DNA of 6,845 nucleotides, taken from Anaerolineales bacterium. GTDB taxonomy: Bacteria > Chloroflexota > Anaerolineae > B4-G1 > DUEL01. Shown here in pieces: positions 1 to 5,139 of the stretch (positions are counted from its first letter, which is position 1; each line of letters begins with the position of its first letter). The notes beneath the pieces were generated by a model. It was not told the origin of the DNA. It worked only from the letters and a program-made list of their open reading frames with translations, and ran no database searches. Where the stretch lies: the NCBI GenBank assembly GCA_015662065.1, contig DQUX01000124.1, positions 1 to 6,845 on the forward strand. Reading direction: 5' to 3'. The position numbers and the translations under genes were made by a program.

Positions 1-238
1 GGGGGGGCGGGCGAAGCCGCCGGAGGGAGCGCAGGGGGGCTGCTGGGGTCGTTTCATTTGATCGGAATCCTGTCGCGGTCTACTGCGTGCGTCGGGTCTC
101 CTCGCCTCCCCTGGACAGCAGTTTCAGCGTAGCCCAACATCCTGGCCCGGTCTTCGTTCTCGCGGATGGCGATGCACGCGCGTCCGGCGGGCGAGGGGGG
201 GGTAGGGGCGCGCAGCGCTGCATAAGGAGGGGCCCCAC
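1..238. other. Upstream stretch with no recognisable gene
   Basis: I recognise no gene here. The first 50 bases are very G-rich (runs of 7, 3, 3, 6 and 4 G) and could be the end of something outside the window; one plus-strand frame runs from the edge to a TGA at 59-61 but encodes only a glycine-rich, unrecognisable tail. A minus-strand open frame across 54-245 starts at TTG, has no convincing ribosome site and resembles nothing I know. AAGGAGG at 224-230 looks like a ribosome binding site, but no start codon follows at a usable distance. The stretch probably holds the 3' boundary of the previous gene plus spacer DNA. Confidence 0.5.
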
Positions 239-267
239 TAGCCAATTCCCCCGCCCTGCGGTATAAT
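239..267 (+). promoter_or_regulatory. Sigma70-type promoter of the polysaccharide operon
   Basis: A perfect -10 hexamer TATAAT lies at 262-267. Seventeen bases upstream is TAGCCA (239-244), matching the -35 consensus TTGACA at four of six positions. Transcription would start near 273-276, leaving a leader of about 25 bases before the ATG at 299. A ribosome site AGGAG (288-292) lies six bases before that ATG. Perfect -10 boxes are rare by chance in DNA this GC-rich, and the position directly upstream of a five-gene run supports the call. It was read by eye only. Confidence 0.65.
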
Positions 268-298
268 CCCCCTCGACTCCCAGCGACAGGAGCAACCT

Positions 299-1240
299 AT
301 GCGCATCCTCATCACCGGAGGGGCCGGGTTCATCGGCTCCCATCTCTGCGAGCGCCTCCTGGCCGACGGCCACGAGGTCATCGCAATGGACAACCTGAGC
401 ACCGGCAGCGTGGACAATATCGCCCATCTGGCCGGCCACGAGCGGTTCCACTTCATCAAGCACGACGTGACCAGCTACATCTACGTGCCGGGGCCGCTGG
501 ACGTGGTGCTCCACCTGGCCAGCCTGCCCAGCCCGGTGGACTACCTGAACTTCCCCATCCAGACCCTTAAGGTGGGCGCGCTGGGGACCCATAAGACCCT
601 GGGGCTGGCGCTGGCGAAGAAGGCCCGCTACCTGCTGGCCTCCACCTCGGAGGTGTACGGCGACCCCCTCGTCCACCCCCAGCCGGAGGATTACTGGGGG
701 AACGTTAACCCCGTTGGCCCCCGCGGGGTCTACGACGAGAGCAAGCGGTTCGCCGAGGCGCTGACGATGGCCTACCACCGCTACCACGGGGTAGACACCC
801 GGATCGCCCGCATCTTCAACACCTACGGTCCCCGAATGCGGGCGGACGACGGGCGGGTGGTGCCCAACTTCGTCTGCCAGGCTCTGCGCGGCGAGCCCCT
901 CACCGTCTACGACGACGGATCTCGCACCCGCAGCTTCTGCTACATCGACGACATGGTGGAAGGGATGCTGCGCCTCCTCCTCTCCTACGAGATTCGACCG
1001 GTCAATCTGGGCAACCCTCAGGAGATGACCATCCTGGAATTCGCCCACAAGGTCCTGGAGGTGACGGGGAGTTCTTCGGGGATCACCTTCGTCCATCCCA
1101 CCGACGAGCGGACCAAGGACGACCCCAAAGTGCGCTGCCCGGACATCACCCGCGCCCGGGAGGTGCTGGGGTGGGAGCCGAAAGTCCTCCTCGAGGAGGG
1201 GCTTCGGCGGACGGTCGCCTACTTCCGGGAGCGTCTGTGA
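299..1240 (+). CDS. uxs: UDP-glucuronate decarboxylase (UDP-xylose synthase)-like SDR enzyme
   Basis: This 313-residue extended short-chain dehydrogenase/reductase probably converts UDP-glucuronate to UDP-xylose and CO2 in the cytoplasm, using tightly bound NAD. The N-terminus carries the Rossmann signature GGAGFIGS (residues 7-14). The catalytic residues fit the family: STSEVYGDP (Ser/Thr and Glu around 115-118) and YDESK (Tyr145, Lys149). The stretch WGNVNPVGPRGVYDESKR, then RIARIFNTYGPRM and DDGRVVPNF, is much closer to UDP-xylose synthases than to dTDP-glucose dehydratases, which have an Asp-Glu pair in the active site. UXS enzymes usually have Gly where this one has Ser in YDESK. Length is normal for bacterial UXS. 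ATG 299 is preceded by AGGAG with six-base spacing. It is the first gene of the operon and overlaps the next by four bases. A closely related UDP-sugar epimerase or dehydratase is the alternative. Confidence 0.82.
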   Translation: MRILITGGAGFIGSHLCERLLADGHEVIAMDNLSTGSVDNIAHLAGHERFHFIKHDVTSYIYVPGPLDVVLHLASLPSPVDYLNFPIQTLKVGALGTHKTLGLALAKKARYLLASTSEVYGDPLVHPQPEDYWGNVNPVGPRGVYDESKRFAEALTMAYHRYHGVDTRIARIFNTYGPRMRADDGRVVPNFVCQALRGEPLTVYDDGSRTRSFCYIDDMVEGMLRLLLSYEIRPVNLGNPQEMTILEFAHKVLEVTGSSSGITFVHPTDERTKDDPKVRCPDITRAREVLGWEPKVLLEEGLRRTVAYFRERL

Positions 1241-2724
1241 GCCACGCGCGCACCGCCCACCTGCTGGCCTGGAACGGCCCCCTGGTCACCGGCGTCGGGC
1301 TGGCCCTGGCCCTGACCGGCGGGCTGCTGCTGGCCCAGCTTCCCCCCGCGACGGCGGCAGTCCTGGTGGGCCTGACCGGACTGGCGGTCGGCACGCTGGC
1401 CGAGCCACTGATCGGCCTGATCGGCGGTCTATTCCTGGGGCTACTGCGGGCCTACCTCCAGGCCGAGGTCCCCCAGGTCCCGGCCCAGATCGGTCACCTC
1501 TTTGTCGCCCTGGCACTGGCGGCCCACCTGGCGCGGGGGCTGGTCCGGCGCGACCTGCGTCTTCTCCACCCGCCGCTCCTCCTGCCACTGGTGGGCTTCC
1601 TCGGCGCAGCCTGGCTCTCCCTTTGGGACCCGGTAGACCTGACCGTCTACGGTCTCCCCGAGTTCGTCAAGTGGATCGAGGTGCTGCTGGTCTTCCTGAT
1701 CGTCGCCGGTCGGGCCCGATCCCGCCACCTGCCCTGGCTCGTGGCGGCCGTGCTGGCCGTGGGGGCCTTCCAGGCCGGGGTGGGGCTCTACCAGTTCGGG
1801 CTGCGCGGGGAGGGGCCGGAGCACTTCCTCGTCCCCGGCACCGAGTTCTACCGGGCCTACGGCACCTTTGAGCAGCCCAACCCCTATGGCGGCTACATCG
1901 GTATGACACTGGCGCTGGCCGTGGGGGTGATAGCGGAAAAGGGGAGACACGGAGACACGGAGGCGGGGGGCCCCGTCCTGTCCCCGCGTCTCCGCGTCCC
2001 CTTTCTCTTGCTGATACTGTCGGCCATCTTGGTCCTGGGAGCCGCCCTGGCCGCCTCCTGGAGCCGGGGGGCGTGGATCGGCTTCGGGGCGGCCCTGACG
2101 GCGATGGCGGTCGCCCTCCCGCGCCGCAGCCGCCGGGGGGTGCTCCTGGTAGGGTTCCTGGCAACCCTCGCTCTGGCTCTCCATGCATCCGGGCTTCTGC
2201 CCTCCGCCGTCCTATCCCGACTGACCGACTTCGCCGCCGGCCTGCGACTGGAGGACGTGCGCGGAGTCGGCATCAGCGATGCCAACTACGCCGTGATCGA
2301 GCGGTTGGCCCACTGGCAGGCCGCCCTGGAGATGTGGCGGTATCACTTCTGGACCGGCGTGGGGCTGGGCGGCTACGAGCCCGCCTACCCCCGCTTCGCC
2401 CTCATCAACTGGCCCTTTGGTCTGGGGCACGCCCACAACATCTACCTGAACCTGTTGGCCGAGACCGGGCTCATCGGCCTCGCCGCCTATCTGCTCTTCT
2501 GGGGGGATGTCTTCCGGCAGACCTGGCGGGCCACCCGTCGCACCGCCAGGCTGGGCCGGGGCCTCGCCATCGGCCTCCTGGGGGCTTGGACCCACCTCGC
2601 GGTTCATAACCTCTTCGACAACCTCTACGTCAACAACGCCCACCTCCTCATCGGCCTGCTCCTCGGCCTTCTCCCCATCGTCCTACGTCCAAAACCCGCC
2701 GTCACCCTGTCATCCATCCAGTAA
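1237..2724 (+). CDS. O-antigen ligase/polymerase family membrane protein (Wzy_C type)
   Basis: This 495-residue polytopic inner-membrane protein has about ten or more hydrophobic helices. It should polymerise or ligate lipid-linked glycans on the outer side of the cytoplasmic membrane. Hallmarks of the Wzy_C/WaaL family are GTFEQPNPYGGY (from residue 209), SWSRGAWIG (from 274), a large extracytoplasmic loop with WQAALEMWRYHFWTGVGLGGY, and HAHNIYLNLLAETGLIGL (from 398, with the conserved His-x-His-Asn). The start is taken as GTG 1237, whose last two bases begin the TGA of the upstream gene; GGGAG (1227-1231) lies five bases before it. An earlier in-frame ATG at 1171 would add 22 non-hydrophobic residues lying entirely inside the upstream gene, so I rejected it. 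Residues 234-256 (roughly EKGRHGDTE..SPRLRV) are encoded by an inverted repeat and look like an acquired hydrophilic loop between two helices. Ligase versus polymerase cannot be decided from sequence alone. Confidence 0.85.
   Translation: MSHARTAHLLAWNGPLVTGVGLALALTGGLLLAQLPPATAAVLVGLTGLAVGTLAEPLIGLIGGLFLGLLRAYLQAEVPQVPAQIGHLFVALALAAHLARGLVRRDLRLLHPPLLLPLVGFLGAAWLSLWDPVDLTVYGLPEFVKWIEVLLVFLIVAGRARSRHLPWLVAAVLAVGAFQAGVGLYQFGLRGEGPEHFLVPGTEFYRAYGTFEQPNPYGGYIGMTLALAVGVIAEKGRHGDTEAGGPVLSPRLRVPFLLLILSAILVLGAALAASWSRGAWIGFGAALTAMAVALPRRSRRGVLLVGFLATLALALHASGLLPSAVLSRLTDFAAGLRLEDVRGVGISDANYAVIERLAHWQAALEMWRYHFWTGVGLGGYEPAYPRFALINWPFGLGHAHNIYLNLLAETGLIGLAAYLLFWGDVFRQTWRATRRTARLGRGLAIGLLGAWTHLAVHNLFDNLYVNNAHLLIGLLLGLLPIVLRPKPAVTLSSIQ
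1938..2004. repeat. Imperfect inverted repeat of GGAGACACGG-type units, in frame in the ligase gene
   Basis: The outer arms AAAGGGGA (1938-1945) and TCCCCTTT (1997-2004) are perfect complements. Inside, GACACGGAGACACGG on the left faces CCGCGTCTCCGCGTC on the right, with A/C mismatches and a two-base bulge, and the centre is GGGGGG/CCCC. The left arm is itself a tandem of a GAGACACG unit. Such units resemble short dispersed intergenic repeats that I know as a sequence style, but I cannot count copies elsewhere. The element keeps the reading frame and codes for a charged loop in an otherwise hydrophobic protein. Confidence 0.65.
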
Positions 2725-2729
2725 CCCTA

Positions 2730-3230
2730 ATGAGTATGAGCACAAACGCCCAACTCCAATCATTTCTAAGAACCAACCGCAAGGAGATCGTCCGCTTTCT
2801 GAAATTCTCCATCGTCGGCACCATCGGCGCGGCGGTGGACTTCGGAACGCTGTACCTACTGCACGCCGTGCTGGGGCTTCCCATCGTCCTGGCCAATGCT
2901 TGCTCCTTCAGCGCCGCCGTGCTGAGCAACTTCATCTGGAATCGGTGCTGGACCTACCCGGACTCCCGCTCCAAGCCGGTGCGCACCCAGTTGGTTCAGT
3001 TCTTTATCGTCAACATCGCCGGCTGGGGGATCAACACCGGCATCCTGGTCCTCCTCCGCTACCCGTGCGCATCGCTCATCGGCAGCCTCGGCCAGAGCCT
3101 GCCCGCCCTCGCCGACCCGGAGCTGGTCTACAAGCTGGGCTACAACTTGGCTAAGGCCATCGCCACCGGGGTGGTCCTGTTCTGGAATTTCTTCGTCAAC
3201 CGGTGCTGGACCTACTCAGACGTGGATTGA
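2730..3230 (+). CDS. GtrA-family membrane protein
   Basis: This 166-residue protein has four predicted membrane helices (about 22-45, 50-68, 88-108 and 137-156), the standard size and layout of the GtrA/DPMS-like family. Family members are thought to help move or process polyprenyl-phosphate-linked sugars across the membrane for cell-surface glycans. The signature RFLKFSIVGTIGAAVDFGT opens helix 1, and the family's aromatic motif appears twice, as NFIWNRCWTYPD (68-79) and NFFVNRCWTYSD (153-164), showing the internal two-fold repeat. ATG 2730 lies five bases after the stop of the ligase gene. No strong ribosome site precedes it, and a second in-frame ATG at 2736 is possible. Translation is probably coupled to the gene upstream. 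The first 60 bases are less GC-rich than the rest. The exact sugar handled cannot be inferred. Confidence 0.88.
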   Translation: MSMSTNAQLQSFLRTNRKEIVRFLKFSIVGTIGAAVDFGTLYLLHAVLGLPIVLANACSFSAAVLSNFIWNRCWTYPDSRSKPVRTQLVQFFIVNIAGWGINTGILVLLRYPCASLIGSLGQSLPALADPELVYKLGYNLAKAIATGVVLFWNFFVNRCWTYSDVD

Positions 3231-4426
3231 TGCGGATCGGGATCGACTACACGGCAGCGGTGAGGCAACGGGCGGGCATCGGCCGGTACACCCGCGGGCT
3301 GGTCGGAGCGCTGCTGACCCTGCCCAGCCCTCACCACTACACCCTCTTCGCCGCCACCGGCGGCCTGCGATCTGCAATCTCGAATCTGCAAGGTCTGCAA
3401 TCCGCAACTTGCGATCTGCGCACCGTCCCCCTCAGCGACGAGTGGCTCGCCCGCCTATGGCACCGCCTCCGCCTGCCAATCCCCATCGAGGCGATCGTCG
3501 GGCGGGTGGACCTCTTCTACTCCCCAGACTTCATCCTGCCCCCCATCCTGCCCGACGTCCGCACCCTGCTCACGGTCCACGACCTCTCCTTCCTGCACTA
3601 CCCCGACCACTTTGTCCCCAAGCTGGTGCGCTACCTGAGCCGGGCCGTGCCTCGCTCCATCGCCCGTGCCCGGCGGGTGCTGGCCGACTCGGAGGCCACC
3701 CGGACCGACCTGATTCAATTTCTGGGTGTGCCACCGGAAAGCGTCGAGGTGCTCTACAGCGGCGTGGACCCCCGCTTCCGGCCGGAGCCGGAGCCCGGGG
3801 AGCGGGAGCGACTGCAGTCCCGCTACGGCGTCGGGGAACGGTCCTACGTCCTCTCCGTGGGCACCCTCCAGCCCCGCAAGAACTACGTGCGCCTCATCCG
3901 CGCCTTTGCCCGCCTGCGCCTTGCGCCCCTGTGCCCTGAAACTCTGGTCATCGCCGGCGGGCGGGGCTGGCTCTACCAGGAGATCTACGCCGAGGCGGAG
4001 AAGCACCCCGACCGTGTGCGCATCCTCGGCTTCGTGGACGAGGCCGACCTGCCAGCCCTATACCGGGAGGCGGCGCTGTTTGTGTTCCCCTCCTTCTACG
4101 AGGGCTTTGGGCTGCCGGTGCTGGAGGCGATGGCCTGCGGGGTGCCGGTGGTCTGCTCGAACGCCTCCAGCCTGCCGGAGGTGGCGGGGGCGGCGGCCCT
4201 GCTGGTGGACCCCCACGATGAGGAGGGGTTGACCGAGGCAATGGAGCGGGCGCTGGCGGACGAGGGGCTGAGGGAGGAGATGGTCGCTCGGGGACTGGAG
4301 CAGGCCGCCCGGTTCACCTGGGAGCGGGCCGCCCGGCAGTTGCTCGCCACCCTCGACGCCGTTGCCGTTGGGGGACATCCTGTTTCCAACGACGTGTCTG
4401 AGCTGCGGTCGGACGGGGAGGGTTGA
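3230..4426 (+). CDS. GT4-family glycosyltransferase
   Basis: This 398-residue GT-B fold, retaining glycosyltransferase of the mannosyltransferase/RfaB type probably adds a sugar to a lipid-linked glycan at the cytoplasmic face of the membrane. The N-terminal acceptor domain starts MRIGIDYTAA..GIGRYTRGL, typical of GT4 enzymes. The C-terminal donor domain has SVGTLQPRKN (Arg216-Lys217, phosphate contacts), RILGFVDEADLPALYREA, and the EX7E motif FYEGFGLPVLEAM (Glu291, Glu299). ATG 3230 shares its A with the TGA of gtrA (TGATG), implying translational coupling; an upstream in-frame start at 3203 lies inside gtrA and was rejected. Residues 46-64 are encoded by a run of ATCTGCAA-type repeats and replace what is normally a variable loop. 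The last 19 or so residues (from about 380) do not look like a GT4 ending and coincide with a possible relic of another gene in a different frame. The sugar specificity is unknown. Confidence 0.9.
   Translation: MRIGIDYTAAVRQRAGIGRYTRGLVGALLTLPSPHHYTLFAATGGLRSAISNLQGLQSATCDLRTVPLSDEWLARLWHRLRLPIPIEAIVGRVDLFYSPDFILPPILPDVRTLLTVHDLSFLHYPDHFVPKLVRYLSRAVPRSIARARRVLADSEATRTDLIQFLGVPPESVEVLYSGVDPRFRPEPEPGERERLQSRYGVGERSYVLSVGTLQPRKNYVRLIRAFARLRLAPLCPETLVIAGGRGWLYQEIYAEAEKHPDRVRILGFVDEADLPALYREAALFVFPSFYEGFGLPVLEAMACGVPVVCSNASSLPEVAGAAALLVDPHDEEGLTEAMERALADEGLREEMVARGLEQAARFTWERAARQLLATLDAVAVGGHPVSNDVSELRSDGEG
3366..3419. repeat. Degenerate ATCTGCAA-type repeat, in frame in the glycosyltransferase gene
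   Basis: About 54 bases consist of varying copies of TCTGCAA: GATCTGCAATC, GAATCTGCAAG, GGTCTGCAATC, then CGCAACTT. The stretch is flanked by an exact nine-base direct repeat GCGATCTGC (3367-3375 and 3411-3419). It encodes residues 46-64, including SAISNLQGLQSATC, in a part of the acceptor domain where GT4 proteins vary. It is distinctly less GC-rich than its surroundings. Peptides of the SAISNLQ kind are what such nucleotide repeats give when read in this frame. Confidence 0.65.
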
Positions 4427-4430
4427 GGAA
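4362..4430 (+). pseudogene. Possible relic of a ComF-type zinc-ribbon N-terminus
   Basis: Read in the frame of the downstream membrane protein rather than the glycosyltransferase frame, this stretch encodes LGDILFPTTCLSCGRTGRV. That resembles the start of ComF-family proteins (a hydrophobic stretch, L-F-P, then C-x-x-C-G). Only one CxxC pair is present, and the similarity ends at the ATG of the next gene, where a hydrophobic helix follows. It could also be an N-terminal extension of that protein starting from TTG 4362, or a chance resemblance. The overlap with the atypical tail of the glycosyltransferase makes a rearrangement scar plausible. Confidence 0.28.
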
Positions 4431-5093
4431 ATGTCACGTCGTTCTGCATCCCTGTTGCTGGCCCTGGGTGCGGTGCTGGGGCTGGTGGGGGCGGTGGCCC
4501 CGTGGATCTCCCACCGGGCGGCGGGGTTGACCGTCGGGGGGTTCGACCTCTTCGAGAGCTCGAAGTTCTTCCCCGCGGTCCGCTCCGGCGCGGCCCCCCT
4601 TTTCCGGGAGGGGTTCTTGCTACCGTTGCTGACCTCGGCCCTCCTCCTGGCCCTGGTGCCCGCCGTCTCCGCTCGCCCCCCCCGCCTGGTCCGCCGGCTC
4701 CTCCCGGCGCTGGCGGCGGTCGCCGCCCTGCTGACGCTGCCCCCCTACCCGGCCATCCTCACCGCCCACCGGGACCCGGAATACCGGGGGCAGCTTCTGC
4801 TGGCGACGGGGACGCTTCTCCTGGCCCTCCTCTCCCCCCGGGCCCGCCGACTGCCCCCCCGCCTGCTCGACGGGCTGATCGCCGCCCTGGCCCTGGGCGG
4901 CCTGGTGGCCGGGCTGGTGGCTCTGGCGGAGGTCCGGCCGCTCTTCATCGAGTTGTATAACGGGCCGGTCGGCGTGGGATGGGGGGTTGTGGCCTGGGCT
5001 CTGGGGTGCGCGGCCGCTCTGGGTAGCGTGATACGCCGGAATAGAGATTCCGGCGCATCGGAAACCTCTGTGAACTCGGCGTCTCGGCGGTGA
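4431..5093 (+). CDS. Unrecognised membrane protein with about six helices
   Basis: I do not recognise a named family. The 220-residue product is strongly hydrophobic, with helices at roughly 6-25, 62-80, 90-107, 120-135, 146-166 and 180-199, and basic residues at 82-89 and 138-144 in the connecting loops. Between helices 1 and 2 lies an amphipathic loop with PWISHRAAGLTVGGFDLFE, which looks conserved and may face outward. The start is ATG 4431, four bases after the preceding stop, with GGAGGG (4416-4421) and GAGG (4425-4428) upstream; an in-frame TTG at 4362 would add 23 residues with a CxxC pair. The C-terminal tail (about residues 203-220) is encoded by a hairpin and then a repeat-like segment that supplies the stop codon, so the ancestral end of the gene may have been lost. 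As the last gene of the operon, a role in envelope glycan handling is possible but unsupported. Confidence 0.7.
   Translation: MSRRSASLLLALGAVLGLVGAVAPWISHRAAGLTVGGFDLFESSKFFPAVRSGAAPLFREGFLLPLLTSALLLALVPAVSARPPRLVRRLLPALAAVAALLTLPPYPAILTAHRDPEYRGQLLLATGTLLLALLSPRARRLPPRLLDGLIAALALGGLVAGLVALAEVRPLFIELYNGPVGVGWGVVAWALGCAAALGSVIRRNRDSGASETSVNSASRR
5030..5059. repeat. Hairpin in the 3' end of the membrane-protein gene
   Basis: CGCCGGAAT (5034-5042) and ATTCCGGCG (5047-5055) are perfect nine-base inverted repeats around the loop AGAG. After one A-C mismatch, GAT (5030-5032) pairs with ATC (5057-5059). The stem should be very stable in RNA from either strand. No T-run follows on either strand, so it is not a standard intrinsic terminator. 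It may protect the 3' end of the operon mRNA or be part of the repeat element next to it. Confidence 0.7.
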
Positions 5094-5096
5094 AGA
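5062..5096. repeat. CTCTGTGAACTC-type repeat supplying the stop codon of the membrane-protein gene
   Basis: The segment reads CCTCTGTGAACTCGGCG followed by TCTCGGCGGTGAAG. It looks like a diverged copy of a short intergenic repeat of the form CCTCTGTGAACTC-TGCG-TCTC-TGCGGTGAA. I recognise this as a common style of bacterial mini-repeat but cannot verify copies. It encodes the last residues (ETSVNSASRR) and the TGA at 5091-5093. Its GCGTCTC-x-GCG core is shared with the right arm of the repeat inside the ligase gene. Confidence 0.55.
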
Positions 5097-5139
5097 ACGA
5101 CGTAGCCCGCGAATCCCCCTTCACGGGTGAGGGAAACCG

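Noticed and set aside
1..50. Possible G-quadruplex in the G-rich left edge
   Set aside because: The G-runs are separated by uneven loops up to 13 bases and the stretch is cut by the window edge. GC-rich composition alone can explain it.
54..245. Small minus-strand open frame of 63 codons upstream of the operon
   Set aside because: It starts at TTG without a convincing ribosome site, overlaps the -35 region of the plus-strand promoter and has no recognisable features.
80..1096. Long minus-strand open frame opposite the SDR gene
   Set aside because: It is antisense to a clearly recognisable enzyme, its product is rich in His, Val, Gly and Asp with no known motif, and such mirror frames are common in GC-rich genes.
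1171..1236. Earlier ATG start for the ligase-family protein
   Set aside because: The added 22 residues lie wholly in the upstream gene and are hydrophilic; GTG 1237 has a well-spaced GGGAG and the usual stop-start overlap.
3203..3229. Earlier start for the glycosyltransferase
   Set aside because: The extension lies inside gtrA, while ATG 3230 gives the family-typical MRIGID beginning.
3366..3419. CRISPR array
   Set aside because: The repeat units are only about 7-12 bases, degenerate, without spacers of regular length, and lie within an intact coding frame.
5118..5133. Small stem in the gap between the converging genes as a terminator
   Set aside because: There are only six pairs with one G-T pair on the plus strand and a mismatch on the minus strand, and no T-run follows, so it is too weak to call.
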